From: Pseudomonas graminis
Lineage (GTDB): Bacteria; Pseudomonadota; Gammaproteobacteria; Pseudomonadales; Pseudomonadaceae
Direction: 5' to 3'
Length of the DNA: 64,000 nucleotides
Assembly (NCBI RefSeq): GCF_002093745.1
Contig: NZ_MTSB01000016.1
Coordinates: 1 to 64,000 of the forward strand
Position numbers and translations under genes: made by a program. The notes under the pieces were generated by a model. It was not told where the DNA came from. It saw only the letters and a list, made by a program, of their open reading frames with translations, and did not search any database. Shown here one piece after another: positions 9,660 through 19,171 of the stretch; positions within the stretch are counted from its first letter, which is position 1; every line of letters begins with the position of its first letter.

Positions 9660-10484
9660 ATGAAACAGGAAATGCCTATGAACGCTATCGACACCCTTGA
9701 TTACATCGCTGCTTGCGAGCTGGCTGAATACCCTGCGCCGTTGGCGGCATTTATGGCGAGCCGAAATGACGGATCGCGTCTGGTGGGCGGTTTGACTGAC
9801 GCCGCCGAAGACGATGCGGTTGCCAAAGGCGCCTTGGTAGAAGGCAGTCTGGTCGCGTTTGCCGAGGGCGTGTCGCGCCAGAGCAAGGAGGACGTCATGG
9901 ACTCCTTCCTGTTTGCCACGCTGGTGGCCAATAAGCAGTTCAGCCCTGATGCCCAAGGGGCTGAGTGGTACAACAAATTCAACGAAGTGCTTTCGAAAGT
10001 CGGCTGGCTGTCCACCCAGTGGAACTACGCCCGATATCGCGGCACCCAACAGCGTTTCACGATGGATGAAGTCGGCCTTGAAATTCTCGGCTCGGCCGTT
10101 ACCGCGGCGGCGTTGCCTGGGCCAGCGTCGCTGCTGATGCTCAAAGTCGCCAGGGACGCCATCGAAGCCCTGAAAGCCAAGCAAGAGCCGCTGCGTATTT
10201 TCGAGCGGCAGACCAAGACCCACAGCGGCGGCAGTTTCCGTATTGCTTCCTGCGTCGAATCGGAAGACAAGACCTTGAACCTGGCAATGGCCGCCGTCAG
10301 CTTCAAGACCGGCAGTGACGTCACCAATGTCTTGTTCTGGGAATGGCAGGACACCGAAGTCGAGACCTGGAAGGGCGAGGACAATCTGGTGCTCAACACC
10401 GGTCTGTATTCCCTTCACCGGGAGCTGATTCGTCAGCGGCTGAGTGACACTGCCAAAGGCGCGATCGAGGAGTTTGAAATCTGA
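9660..10484 (+). CDS. Unknown protein, member 1 of a four-gene paralogous cluster
   Basis: Not recognised. A 274-residue soluble-looking protein with no signal peptide. After an N-terminal extension of about 60 residues comes the region shared with the next three genes: SLVAFAEG (63-70), EDVMDSFLFATLVANKQF (77-94), a tryptophan (W103) and VGW (114-116). The C-terminal shared region starts at SFRIASC (192-198) and ends with LYSLHRELIRQRL before the last helix. A mildly hydrophobic alanine-rich stretch (148-170) lies between. Start: ATG 9660 has AAAGGA upstream and gives MKQE, the same first residues as the second paralog. No neighbour suggests a function, and the region looks less GC-rich than the flanking cob genes. 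Confidence 0.85.
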   Translation: MKQEMPMNAIDTLDYIAACELAEYPAPLAAFMASRNDGSRLVGGLTDAAEDDAVAKGALVEGSLVAFAEGVSRQSKEDVMDSFLFATLVANKQFSPDAQGAEWYNKFNEVLSKVGWLSTQWNYARYRGTQQRFTMDEVGLEILGSAVTAAALPGPASLLMLKVARDAIEALKAKQEPLRIFERQTKTHSGGSFRIASCVESEDKTLNLAMAAVSFKTGSDVTNVLFWEWQDTEVETWKGEDNLVLNTGLYSLHRELIRQRLSDTAKGAIEEFEI

Positions 10485-10495
10485 TCGGTTTGTTC

Positions 10496-10522
10496 GCGGA
10501 GGCAATGATTGCCTCCGCTTTC
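10496..10522 (+). terminator. Terminator-like hairpin inside the paralog cluster
   Basis: GCGGAGGCAA (10496-10505) and TTGCCTCCGC (10509-10518) form a perfect 10-bp stem with a 3-base loop, followed by TTTC. It lies between paralogs 1 and 2, only 23 bases before the next ATG. There is hardly room for another promoter after it, so it is more likely an attenuator or partial terminator that lowers expression of genes 2-4 relative to gene 1. Confidence 0.65.
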
Positions 10523-10541
10523 GGGATAAAAGGAATTTCCC

Positions 10542-11234
10542 ATGAAACAGGAATTGAATACCGCCGTCGTCAATGCGGGCTGCCTGCTGTTTTTTTCAGC
10601 ACCGCAAGACGCCAGCTCGTACAGCGATGTCATGGACGCTTTGTTGTATGTGCAGTTGGCCGCTTCAAGAAAACACCTGAAATTTTCCGAGTGCGACAAG
10701 TGGAGTGAAACCTGGCTCGCTGCCGCCTTGCGCTTTGGCTGGGTACACAAAGCCAGTGAACATATCAGTGAGCCCTTGCCCGTCGAGCCTGTCGAGACCG
10801 TCTGGAGTTGCCTCGGTCGCGTACTTGCCGACGCGGTATCAACTGAGGCGATGAGCCGCATCCGTTCATTCATGAGTCAGGCGGGTGCCCAGCCGTCCAA
10901 CAGCCAGGCGCTTCGCCTGCTGTCCGATAACGTACTGCAAAGCACATCGCACGGGGCGGAGCAAACGCAGACAACGCTCACCTTGCAAGTCGGTCTGGTT
11001 GACTCGCGGTTTAACCTGACCCTGGCGCAGCTTCACCTCGTCACCGGGCAGTCGTTGACCCCGGATTTCCTGTTTGAGCCCATCGAACCTGAAAGCCTGA
11101 AGGGCAATATCAGCCTGACGTTCTACTCGATGCAGTTGATGCCCCAGACGTACGCCCAGTATCGCGACCTGATTGATCAGGCGTTGTCGAACAGACGTCC
11201 TGCGCTGATCGAGCCGCTCCGGGGCAGCATTTGA
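10542..11234 (+). CDS. Unknown protein, member 2 of the paralogous cluster
   Basis: Not recognised. A 230-residue protein, no signal peptide or membrane segment. It carries the shared N-terminal motif SDVMDALLYVQLAASRKHL (28-46), W54 and FGW (65-67). The C-terminal shared region is more diverged: LTLQVGLVDSRFNLTLAQL (146-164) and YAQYRDLIDQAL (204-215). The cysteine after the first C-terminal strand, present in the other three, is absent here. AAAGGAATTTCCC precedes ATG 10542, and the protein begins MKQE like member 1. Its stop overlaps the start of member 3, so translation is coupled. Confidence 0.82.
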   Translation: MKQELNTAVVNAGCLLFFSAPQDASSYSDVMDALLYVQLAASRKHLKFSECDKWSETWLAAALRFGWVHKASEHISEPLPVEPVETVWSCLGRVLADAVSTEAMSRIRSFMSQAGAQPSNSQALRLLSDNVLQSTSHGAEQTQTTLTLQVGLVDSRFNLTLAQLHLVTGQSLTPDFLFEPIEPESLKGNISLTFYSMQLMPQTYAQYRDLIDQALSNRRPALIEPLRGSI

Positions 11235-11866
11235 TGAGCACCCTTGAAGAAAGCCTGTTATCAGGCAAAAACCTGGTGTCCTTCGCCCATAACATCGCGC
11301 CGGGACTGCGGCAGGATATTCTGGACTGCCTGCTTTACGCTCAGCTCAAGGCTGATGAATCGGTGCCTCACCGGGACGACTGGCGCACGCGACAGGGGGC
11401 CTATCAGCGATCACTGGAGAAAAACGGAGCGAATCGCTACGCGGATGTGCGAGACCAGAGGGTGAAGATTCACCATCTCAGAGACCTTCGCAAATTGCAG
11501 CTTCCCGTTAACCGCTCTCCTGAACTTCACCAGCTCTACGGTCGTTCGCTCGACAAACTGATGACCAGCGAGCATGCCCAGGCGTTTTTCAGTTCATGGT
11601 TCACGTCCGGGCGCTCCGAGCATTTTCAGGTCGTGCCTTGCGCGATGCATAGCGAGGATGAAGCAACGATTGTGTTGTGCGCTCTACAGATGACAACAAC
11701 GGCGCTCAGGCCGGCCCTTTATTTCTGGCAGATACTTGGCGGGGAAATGATGGTGCAGGCAGCAGCGGCCGGCTTTCGGTTCAGCTCAAAAGCTTTTGAT
11801 CCTTATCGTCAGGCCGTTCAAGACACGCTCTCTGCTCATGCAGCGCGTGAAATCCTGCGCCTGTAA
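11234..11866 (+). CDS. Unknown protein, member 3 of the paralogous cluster
   Basis: Not recognised. A 210-residue soluble-looking protein. Shared motifs: KNLVSFAHN (12-20), RQDILDCLLYAQLKADESV (26-44), W50, and in the C-terminal region EHFQVVPCAMHSEDEATIVL (129-148), then FRFSSKAFDPYRQAVQDTL (181-199). These align position by position with members 1 and 4. ATG 11234 overlaps the stop of member 2 (TGATG), which fixes the start and indicates coupled translation. No known fold is obvious to me. Confidence 0.83.
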   Translation: MSTLEESLLSGKNLVSFAHNIAPGLRQDILDCLLYAQLKADESVPHRDDWRTRQGAYQRSLEKNGANRYADVRDQRVKIHHLRDLRKLQLPVNRSPELHQLYGRSLDKLMTSEHAQAFFSSWFTSGRSEHFQVVPCAMHSEDEATIVLCALQMTTTALRPALYFWQILGGEMMVQAAAAGFRFSSKAFDPYRQAVQDTLSAHAAREILRL

Positions 11867-11901
11867 CGCCGCGTGACAATCCCATGGAAGGGAGTAACAC
11901 C

Positions 11902-12537
11902 ATGAATGAAAACGCCGACAATGCTGCTTACCTGGGGGATATTCCCAGCCTGGTGACGTTCTTGCCGGGGCTATCGAGTCCGGACCAATCGGATATTCAA
12001 AGCGCGCTGCTGGACGCGCAACTGTTCGCAAGCAGGCAATTTGATTTCAAGACGCAGTGGAACAGCTGGATGCATTATTACCGCAACCGGCTCAAAGCCC
12101 GTGGTGTGCAGGAAAAAGGCGTGGTTTTGGGGGATTCGCTGGTAGTGAGCAATGTGGAGGACCTGATGCAGGCCACGTTCAACATCACCAGTGGCCCCGG
12201 TCGCGAACGCCTCGGCGCGATGGTGCAGCGCGGGTTTCAGGCGATGGCGGTGCATCAGGCTGCCGAGTCTTACTTCAAGCACGGCTTCGATCAAGGCCGC
12301 CTGGGCAGCTTTCAGATCGTGCCCTGCGAAAAGTACGACGCGACGCGAACCCTGATGCTGCTCTGCAGCCTGCACCTGAGTGTCGATGAGTATTCGGGAG
12401 GCGGTCGGAGGTTGCTGTTCCATTTCAAGGGCGGCATCTACACCTTTGACAGCCGCGCGTATGAGAGGCACCGGGAGGACGTGACACGCTATCTGGGCGG
12501 GAAGGCCCAGAGCCTGATCAGGTCGGCTTGCATCTGA
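11902..12537 (+). CDS. Unknown protein, member 4 of the paralogous cluster
   Basis: Not recognised. A 211-residue protein with the clearest match to member 1: PSLVTFLPG (15-23), SDIQSALLDAQLFASRQF (30-47), W53, and in the C-terminal half GSFQIVPCEKYDATRTLMLL (135-154), then YTFDSRAYERHREDVTRYL (180-198). The open frame reaches ATG 11884, but GAAGGGAG sits just before ATG 11902, which is chosen. It lies 35 bases after member 3 and converges on marC with only six bases between the stops. Confidence 0.84.
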   Translation: MNENADNAAYLGDIPSLVTFLPGLSSPDQSDIQSALLDAQLFASRQFDFKTQWNSWMHYYRNRLKARGVQEKGVVLGDSLVVSNVEDLMQATFNITSGPGRERLGAMVQRGFQAMAVHQAAESYFKHGFDQGRLGSFQIVPCEKYDATRTLMLLCSLHLSVDEYSGGGRRLLFHFKGGIYTFDSRAYERHREDVTRYLGGKAQSLIRSACI

Positions 12538-12543
12538 GTCTGC

Positions 12544-13140
12544 TTACGGCAGCAGGTAGCCCCGGATGCCGGTGAATATGATCTGCGCGGCCAACGCACA
12601 GACGAACAACCCCATCAGACGGCTGACGATCTGCAGGCCCTGATCACCCAGAATGCGTTCGATGCGGTTGGAGAGGTAAAGCACCACTCCAACCGTCAGG
12701 CTGGCCAGGGTGATACTCAGAATAGCGGTGAGCTTGTCGTCCCAGTGGGGCTGGCTCACGCCCATGACCAGCAACGCACCGATGGTGCCGGGGCCTACAG
12801 TCAAAGGGATGGTCAACGGAACAATGGTCACATCCTGCTGAACATTATCGGTCTGCACGGCCGATTTGCCCTGAGCCATGCCCAGCGCTGAAATGAACAG
12901 CACACTGCCGGCGCCAATTCTGAATGCATCGACCGTGATCCCGAACACATCGAAAATCACTCTCCCGAACAGGTAGAGCAACACGCTGGAGACCAGTGTG
13001 GCGAGTGCCACTTTCCAGGCCAGGCGTCGCTGTTCCTTGCGCGAGTGGCCTCGGGTCAGGCTGATGAAGCAGGAAAGGACGAAAAACGGACTGTAAAGCA
13101 CGAGCATTTTCAGATAAACGCTGAACAACACGTGAAGCAT
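12544..13140 (-). CDS. MarC family integral membrane protein
   Basis: A 198-residue inner-membrane protein of the MarC/YhgN (UPF0056) family, whose transport role is not settled. About six hydrophobic segments are visible, starting with YLKMLVLYSPFFVLSCFISL, then ALATLVSSVLLYLFGRVIF. The conserved second-half motif is VPLTIPLTVGPGTIGALLVM; the C-terminus is FVCALAAQIIFTGIRGYLLP. Length fits the family. It stands alone on the minus strand, converging with the unknown cluster, and its start is 138 bp before the stop of no other minus gene, so it probably has its own promoter at 13141-13212. Confidence 0.85.
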   Translation of the reverse strand: MLHVLFSVYLKMLVLYSPFFVLSCFISLTRGHSRKEQRRLAWKVALATLVSSVLLYLFGRVIFDVFGITVDAFRIGAGSVLFISALGMAQGKSAVQTDNVQQDVTIVPLTIPLTVGPGTIGALLVMGVSQPHWDDKLTAILSITLASLTVGVVLYLSNRIERILGDQGLQIVSRLMGLFVCALAAQIIFTGIRGYLLP

Positions 13141-13212
13141 GGCTTCGACTCACAGCAGCTGGTGGATGGCGTCGCCAGTCTATCAGGCCCTCGTGCGGCT
13201 TTCCCGTGGCTG

Positions 13213-16002
13213 TCAGTTCTGCTGATACAACTCGCCCGCCGACGTCAGGCCGCGAGCCTTCTCACGGTGCGCCACCCAGTGTTCCACCAGTTCGCGCAAC
13301 TGGGACAACTCGATGGGCTTGGCCATGTGACCGTCCATCCCGGCCTGACGGGCGCGATCCTTGTGCTCGGCGAGGATATGCGCAGTCAGTGCAACGACCG
13401 GTGTGCGTACTCGCTGATTGCCGACTTCCCACGCACGCAATTGCTCGGTGGCCGAGAACCCGTCCAGTATCGGCATTTCACAGTCCATCAGCACCAGATC
13501 GTAGCGCTGTGCTTTCATGGCGCGCAGAGCCTCTTCGCCGTTGCTGGCGGTGTCGGGATTCAGGTTTAGCTTGCCGAGCATGCCACGGATCACTTTGGTC
13601 GAAATGCTGTTGTCTTCGGCCACCAGAATACGGAAGTCGCTGGGCACGCTCGCCGGGATGTTCGGCACCGTGTTTGCCTTTGATGAAACGACGCCTTTGT
13701 TCAACTGGGTCAGTTCATCGGCCAGCGTGGTCTTGAGCGTATAACCCGCCACCGGTTTGGCCAGAATGCGCTTGATGCCTGAATTGCGCGCGATGATCTT
13801 GCTCGGTGCATTGCTGATGCCCGTCAGCATGATCAGCAGAATGTCGTGGTTCAGGCTTGGGTCTTCCTTGATCTTGGCGGCCAGTTGCATGCCGGTCATT
13901 CCGGGCATGTTCTGATCGAGCAGGACCACATCGAAATAATCACGCAGATGCGCCTTGGTTCTGAGCAGCGCCAGCGCTTCCTTGCCGGACGCCACGGCGC
14001 TGACGTTCAGGCCCCACGCACTGCATTGCTGGACAAGCACCTTGCGACAGGTGTCGTTGTCATCGACGACCAGCACGCGAGCATCTTTCAACGGGCTGTC
14101 CAGGTCGATGGTCGGCTGTTCCAGCAGTTTTGCGTCCATCGGCAGCGTCAGCCAGAGCATGTTGCCCTTGGTTCCACTGCTCTGAATGCCGAATTCACCG
14201 TCCATCAGCACGATCAGCTGGCGGGCAATGACCAGCCCCAGATGGCCGCCCAGCCTGCTGCTGGCCATGAAATTCCTGCTGTGCAGCTCGGCGTGCAGCA
14301 ACTCGTCCCGCTCTTCATCGGAAAGCGATTCACCGCTGTCCTGGACCGATATGCGCAAGCGGGAGCCGCCGGACTTCGACGTCTCCAGCGCGACGGCGAG
14401 CAGAATCTCGCCTTCGTCGGTGTTCTTCAGGGCGTTCTCCAGCAGGCTCAACAGCGTCTGGCGCAGTCGCGTCGGGTCGCCATTGATGACGCGGGGCACC
14501 TGCGGCTGGATCAGGCTGATCAGCTCTACCTGCTGCTTTTCGGCCTTGGCGCGGAAAATACTCAGGCAGTCCTCGACCAGCGCGCCGATGTCGAATTGCA
14601 CATCATCGAGTTCGATCTGCCCGGATTCCAGCTTGGTGATGTCCAGAATCTCGTTGATCAGCGTCAGCAGTTCATTACCGGCGCTGTGGATGGTCTGCAC
14701 ATAATCGCGCTGCTTGACTGACAGCGGGGTGCCGAGCAGGAGTTCGGTCATGCCCAGCACGCCGTTCATGGGCGTGCGAATCTCGTGGCTGATCTTGGCC
14801 AGAAACTCTGCCTTGGCGTTGATTTCGGCGGTGCTGGCTGCCTGATCCCGGCTGATGCTGAAACGGTCTTCGGTAATGCTGCGGTGGCGTTCGCCAAGCG
14901 CCAGGCTCATCAGCAGGCCGCTGATACAGAAGACGCTGAGCAGTGCGAGTATCAGCCATTGTGGTGGCACCAGACTCAGCCACAGCAGGCCAGGCAGGAC
15001 CACCATGTAACCGATATTGAAGGTGATCATCCCGAAGACGAACAGCCGCGCGGAGCGATAGCCTTTCTGCCAGTGCCACATGGACACGGCGAGAATGCTC
15101 AGCGTCGTGACGGACACCAGCGCGAAGGTCAGGATATTGATGGGCAGCGTGCTGTCGATCAGTACCATCAGGGCGCCCAGGCCCATGAGTACGGCGATGC
15201 CCAGCAACAGGCGATCCAGCTTGCGCGCCCTGCGATGAATGAAGAAGCAATAGGTGTAGATCAGGCCGGCGACGGCGGCCAGCAACAGCGCCAGATGCGA
15301 GCTTGGCGTCTGTGCGATGTGCCAGGGGTCAATCGGACGAAGCAGGTTCAACAGCAGCAGGGCGCTGAGCCCGAGCAGGGTTTCGCAGGCTGCCAGCCAC
15401 AGGTTGCTGCGTGAGCGCGTATGCCCGAAACGCGTCAGGTTCTGCACGATCAGCATCGCGAGGGCGCCGAAAAGCAGGCCGAACAGGAACGGTTCGGTTT
15501 CGTCGGCAGCGCTTTGGATGGCTGGCTCAAGGGTAATGCTGGGGCGCATTTTCTGGGCTGACACAAGCCTCAGATAGATGTCCAGCGACGCCGCGCTTTG
15601 CGGAATCGGCAGCAGGAAATCGTTGGAAGGCAGGCGCTGATCTTCCAGAGGAACGTCGTTACCGGTGCGCAGGTGATCGATCAGTCGATCGCCGTCCATG
15701 ACGTACATGTCTGCGCTGGCAAGGTCGGGGGCGAAGATGCGCAGCAGTTGCTCATGCTGGGTCGGTTGCAGGTGGTAATGCAGCCATACCGCGCCGCTGC
15801 GGTCGGCAGCCGTCACGCGTTCCAGTTCGATGGGGCTGAACTGGTTCTGATAGCGCGCCGAACGGATTTCATCCAGCGTCAGGTGGGCCTTTTCGTCAAG
15901 CAGCGTCGACCAGCCAGCGCCATGTTCGGCCTGAGCCGAAAGCACGAACAGCAGGGTCAGCAGTCCGACCGTTGAGGCTACGGCAATCCTGAGCCAGCGC
16001 AC
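13213..16002 (-). CDS. retS: Hybrid sensor kinase with 7TMR-DISM sensor and two receivers, RetS
   Basis: An inner-membrane regulator that in P. aeruginosa binds the sensor GacS and keeps cells in the virulent, non-biofilm mode. Order in the 929 residues: signal peptide (1-25), periplasmic DISMED2-like domain (about 30-165), seven hydrophobic segments (about 170-370), HisKA with [12 protein letters not shown] (H406), an ATPase domain (about 505-622; N-box LLENALKNT), receiver 1 (642-765, acceptor D696 in [10 protein letters not shown]) and receiver 2 (790-910, acceptor D840 in [10 protein letters not shown]). The ATPase G1 box reads DSGESLS rather than the usual DxGxG. Architecture, length and position after purD all fit RetS. 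Confidence 0.9.
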   Translation of the reverse strand: MRWLRIAVASTVGLLTLLFVLSAQAEHGAGWSTLLDEKAHLTLDEIRSARYQNQFSPIELERVTAADRSGAVWLHYHLQPTQHEQLLRIFAPDLASADMYVMDGDRLIDHLRTGNDVPLEDQRLPSNDFLLPIPQSAASLDIYLRLVSAQKMRPSITLEPAIQSAADETEPFLFGLLFGALAMLIVQNLTRFGHTRSRSNLWLAACETLLGLSALLLLNLLRPIDPWHIAQTPSSHLALLLAAVAGLIYTYCFFIHRRARKLDRLLLGIAVLMGLGALMVLIDSTLPINILTFALVSVTTLSILAVSMWHWQKGYRSARLFVFGMITFNIGYMVVLPGLLWLSLVPPQWLILALLSVFCISGLLMSLALGERHRSITEDRFSISRDQAASTAEINAKAEFLAKISHEIRTPMNGVLGMTELLLGTPLSVKQRDYVQTIHSAGNELLTLINEILDITKLESGQIELDDVQFDIGALVEDCLSIFRAKAEKQQVELISLIQPQVPRVINGDPTRLRQTLLSLLENALKNTDEGEILLAVALETSKSGGSRLRISVQDSGESLSDEERDELLHAELHSRNFMASSRLGGHLGLVIARQLIVLMDGEFGIQSSGTKGNMLWLTLPMDAKLLEQPTIDLDSPLKDARVLVVDDNDTCRKVLVQQCSAWGLNVSAVASGKEALALLRTKAHLRDYFDVVLLDQNMPGMTGMQLAAKIKEDPSLNHDILLIMLTGISNAPSKIIARNSGIKRILAKPVAGYTLKTTLADELTQLNKGVVSSKANTVPNIPASVPSDFRILVAEDNSISTKVIRGMLGKLNLNPDTASNGEEALRAMKAQRYDLVLMDCEMPILDGFSATEQLRAWEVGNQRVRTPVVALTAHILAEHKDRARQAGMDGHMAKPIELSQLRELVEHWVAHREKARGLTSAGELYQQN

Positions 16003-16053
16003 TATGAAATCCCTTCGTGAATGAATGCCAGGTAACTTGCGTAACGGCAGGTC

Positions 16054-16090
16054 AACCGGCCAGCGCCTTTGATCGGGCGCTGGCCCGGTT
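16054..16090 (-). terminator. Strong hairpin after purD
   Basis: GGCCAGCGCC (16058-16067) pairs perfectly with GGCGCTGGCC (16076-16085), and AACC/GGTT extends the stem outside a one-base bulge. It lies just past the purD stop. No T-run follows on the minus strand, but stem strength and position suggest the end of the pur transcript, leaving retS to its own promoter in 16003-16053. Confidence 0.5.
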
Positions 16091-16092
16091 GC

Positions 16093-17388
16093 TTATTCCT
16101 GGTCTTCGCCACGCTCGCGGGCGATGGCACGGTAGCCAATGTCATTGCGATAAAAACAACCTTCCCAATCGACTTTCGATGCCAGCGCGTAGGCATTCTT
16201 CTGCGCGCTGCCGACACTGTCACCCAGTGCTGTGGCACACAGTACACGACCGCCACTGGTCACGACACGATCGTCCTGCAAAGCGGTGCCTGCGTGGAAA
16301 ATCTTGCCTTCCAGTTGCGCAGCAGCCTCAAGCCCCTCGATGACCGCACCTTTGGCGTAATCGCCAGGATAACCACCTGCCGCCAGAACGATGCCCAGGC
16401 TTGGACGCGGGTCCCATTGTGCTTCGACCTTGTCCAGCGCCTGCGCCAGAGCGGCTTCGACCAGCAGCACCAGGCTGGATTGCAGGCGCAACATGACCGG
16501 CTGGGTTTCCGGATCGCCAAAGCGGCAGTTGAACTCGATGACTTTCGGGTTGCCAGCCTTGTCGATCATCAGACCAGCATAGAGGAAACCGGTGTAAACG
16601 TTACCTTCTTCAGCCATACCCCTGACGGTCGGCCAGATAACCAGGTCCATGACACGTTGATGCACCTCGGCGGTCACTACCGGGGCAGGGGAGTAAGCCC
16701 CCATGCCACCGGTGTTCGGGCCACTGTCGCCATCGCCGACGCGCTTGTGGTCCTGGCTGGTGGCCATCGGCAGCACATTCTTGCCATCGACCATGACGAT
16801 GAAGCTGGCTTCTTCGCCATCCAGAAACTCTTCGATCACCACACGCGAACCGGCATCGCCGAAAGCATTGCCGGCCAGCATGTCACGGACCGCGTCTTCG
16901 GCTTCGGCCAGGGTCATGGCGACGATGACGCCCTTGCCAGCGGCGAGGCCATCGGCCTTGATGACGATCGGAGCGCCTTTCTCACGCAGGTACGCCAATG
17001 CTGGCTCGATGTCGGTGAAGTTCTGATAATCGGCCGTCGGGATCTTGTGGCGCGCCAGAAAATCCTTGGTGAAGGCCTTGGACCCTTCAAGTTGTGCAGC
17101 GCCTGCGGTCGGACCGAAGCAGTCCAGGCCGCGGCTGCGGAACAGGTCGACAACGCCTGCTACCAGCGGGACTTCAGGGCCGACGATGGTCAGCGAAACG
17201 TTCTTTTCCGCGAAATCCGCCAGTTGTTCCAGCGCCAGAACATCGATGGCCACGTTCTCGCACTTGGCCTCGATGGCCGTGCCCGCATTGCCGGGGGCGA
17301 CGAACACCTTCTGAACGCGTGGGTCCTGAGCGACTTTCCAGGCCAGGGCGTGTTCACGACCGCCGCTGCCAATGATCAAAACATTCAT
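16093..17388 (-). CDS. purD: Phosphoribosylamine-glycine ligase PurD
   Basis: An ATP-grasp enzyme that joins 5-phosphoribosylamine and glycine to GAR in purine synthesis. 431 residues, the usual length. Seen: N-terminal NVLIIGSGGREHALAWKVAQ, LAAGKGVIVA, SQDHKRVGDGDSGPNTGGMG and EFNCRFGDPETQPV, all typical of PurD. It follows purH with a 117-bp gap that contains a long hairpin and no gene, and is followed by its own hairpin and retS. Confidence 0.96.
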   Translation of the reverse strand: MNVLIIGSGGREHALAWKVAQDPRVQKVFVAPGNAGTAIEAKCENVAIDVLALEQLADFAEKNVSLTIVGPEVPLVAGVVDLFRSRGLDCFGPTAGAAQLEGSKAFTKDFLARHKIPTADYQNFTDIEPALAYLREKGAPIVIKADGLAAGKGVIVAMTLAEAEDAVRDMLAGNAFGDAGSRVVIEEFLDGEEASFIVMVDGKNVLPMATSQDHKRVGDGDSGPNTGGMGAYSPAPVVTAEVHQRVMDLVIWPTVRGMAEEGNVYTGFLYAGLMIDKAGNPKVIEFNCRFGDPETQPVMLRLQSSLVLLVEAALAQALDKVEAQWDPRPSLGIVLAAGGYPGDYAKGAVIEGLEAAAQLEGKIFHAGTALQDDRVVTSGGRVLCATALGDSVGSAQKNAYALASKVDWEGCFYRNDIGYRAIARERGEDQE

Positions 17389-17456
17389 TTCAAAAACCTC
17401 GATGACGCTGATTCTGGAGTACGCGGAACGTCTGAAAAACCAGGTCCGCAGTACGA

Positions 17457-17502
17457 GGCCGCACTGGCGCAGCAGACGCGTGCGACAGTGCGGCCGTTTT
17501 TC
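17457..17502 (+). terminator. Long hairpin with plus-strand T-run between purH and purD
   Basis: GGCCGCACTG (17457-17466) pairs with CAGTGCGGCC (17486-17495), and CGCA/TGCG can pair inside. On the plus strand it is followed by GTTTTTC, the form of an intrinsic terminator, yet both flanking genes run on the minus strand. It may stop antisense transcription into purH, or act as a structure in the purH-purD message. Confidence 0.45.
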
Positions 17503-17505
17503 TGA

Positions 17506-19110
17506 TTAGTGGCGGAAGTGGCGCATGCCGGTGAACACCATCGCAATACCCGCTTCATCTGCCGCTGCAATCACTTCGTTGTCGCGCATCGAGCCACCGG
17601 GCTGAATGACGGCGGTGATGCCGACCTTGGCTGCGTTGTCGATACCGTCGCGGAACGGGAAGAAGGCATCAGAGGCCATGACCGCGCCCTGAACTTGCAG
17701 ACCGGCATGCTCGGCCTTGATGGCGGCGATACGGGCCGAGTTCACACGGCTCATCTGGCCTGCGCCGACGCCGATGGTCTGGCGGTTGCGGGCATAGACG
17801 ATGGCGTTGGACTTAACGTACTTGGCGACTTTCCAGGCGAAGATCAGGTCGTGCATTTCGTGTTCGGTCGGCGCACGCTGCGTCACGACCTTGAGGTCTG
17901 CCGAGGTGATCATGCCGATGTCACGGCTCTGTACCAGCAGGCCGCCATTGACGCGCTTGTAGTCCCAGGCCGGCAGGCGCTCGCTCCACTGGCCGCTGGT
18001 CAGCAGGCGTACGTTGGCCTTGCTGGCCACGATGGTGCGGGCTTCGGCGCTGACGCTTGGGGCGATGATCACTTCGACGAACTGACGCTCGACGATGGCC
18101 TTGGCCGTCGCTGCGTCCAGTTCGCGGTTAAAGGCGATAATGCCGCCAAATGCCGACTCCGAGTCAGTGGCGTAGGCCAGTTCATAAGCCTGGCGAATGC
18201 CGCCTTCTTCGTCCGGGCAAACGGCAACGCCGCACGGGTTGGCGTGCTTGACGATCACACAGGCGGGTTTGACGAAGCTCTTGACGCATTCCAGCGCGGC
18301 ATCGGTATCGGCCACGTTGTTGAACGACAGTTCTTTGCCCTGCAACTGGGTCGCGGTGGCGATACCGACTTCGGCAGGTTTGGCTTCAACGTAGAACGCC
18401 GCGCTTTGATGCGGGTTCTCGCCGTAGCGCATTTCCTGAGCCTTGACGAACTGGGTGTTGAAGGTGCGCGGGAACTGGCTGCGGCCTTCGGTGCTGAGGG
18501 TGTCAGCGGTCTGGTCGACGCCGCCCAGGTAGTTGGCGATCATGCCGTCGTAGGCGGCGGTGTGCTCAAAGGCCTTGAGCATCAGGTCGAAACGCTGTGC
18601 GTACGTCAGGCCACCTGCCTTGAGGCTTTCCAGCACCTGACCGTAATCGCCGGCGTTGACCACGATTGCCACGTCCTTGTGGTTCTTCGCCGCAGACCGG
18701 ACCATGGTCGGGCCACCGATGTCGATGTTCTCGATGGCGGTGGGCAGGTCGCAGCCTGGTTTGGAGACTGTGGCTTCAAACGGGTACAGATTGACTGCAA
18801 CCAGATCGATCGGCTTGATGCCGTGTTCGTTCATGATCGCGTCGTCGGTACCGCGACGGCCCAGAATACCGCCGTGGATCATGGGGTGCAGGGTCTTGAC
18901 CCGACCGTCCATCATTTCAGCGAAGCCGGTGTAATCGGCCACTTCGACTGCCGCAACACCGTTGTCCTTCAGCAGCTTGAACGTACCGCCAGTGGAAAGG
19001 ATCTCGACGCCCAGCGCTTCAAGCTCGCGGGCAAACTCAAGGATTCCGGTCTTGTCGGATACGCTGATCAGGGCGCGGCGGATCGGCAGGCGGGTAATCT
19101 GGTCGGTCAT
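17506..19110 (-). CDS. purH: Bifunctional AICAR transformylase / IMP cyclohydrolase PurH
   Basis: The last two steps of IMP synthesis. The N-terminal MGS-like cyclohydrolase domain ([39 protein letters not shown]) is followed by the transformylase domain ([50 protein letters not shown]). The frame is open to 19131, but the family begins MTDQ-TRLP-RRALIS, so ATG 19110 is used, giving 534 residues; GGAAATCGA lies upstream. It is separated from fis by a strong terminator, which leaves very little room for a promoter. Confidence 0.96.
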   Translation of the reverse strand: MTDQITRLPIRRALISVSDKTGILEFARELEALGVEILSTGGTFKLLKDNGVAAVEVADYTGFAEMMDGRVKTLHPMIHGGILGRRGTDDAIMNEHGIKPIDLVAVNLYPFEATVSKPGCDLPTAIENIDIGGPTMVRSAAKNHKDVAIVVNAGDYGQVLESLKAGGLTYAQRFDLMLKAFEHTAAYDGMIANYLGGVDQTADTLSTEGRSQFPRTFNTQFVKAQEMRYGENPHQSAAFYVEAKPAEVGIATATQLQGKELSFNNVADTDAALECVKSFVKPACVIVKHANPCGVAVCPDEEGGIRQAYELAYATDSESAFGGIIAFNRELDAATAKAIVERQFVEVIIAPSVSAEARTIVASKANVRLLTSGQWSERLPAWDYKRVNGGLLVQSRDIGMITSADLKVVTQRAPTEHEMHDLIFAWKVAKYVKSNAIVYARNRQTIGVGAGQMSRVNSARIAAIKAEHAGLQVQGAVMASDAFFPFRDGIDNAAKVGITAVIQPGGSMRDNEVIAAADEAGIAMVFTGMRHFRH

Positions 19111-19142
19111 TTCGATTTCCATCAAAAGCAAAAGAAGTCAGC

Positions 19143-19171
19143 AAAAAAAAGCGACCGAGGTGCAAGGTCGC
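19143..19171 (-). terminator. Intrinsic terminator after fis
   Basis: Read on the minus strand, GCGACC (19171-19166) and GGTCGC (19156-19151) form a GC-rich stem followed directly by eight T residues (plus-strand A run 19143-19150). A shorter T-rich stretch on the other side could give some effect on the plus strand too. It ends the dusB-fis transcript about 30 bases before the purH start codon. Confidence 0.85.

Noticed and set aside
9660..12537. Prophage or insertion element
   Set aside because: No integrase, transposase, terminal repeats or tRNA gene flank the cluster.
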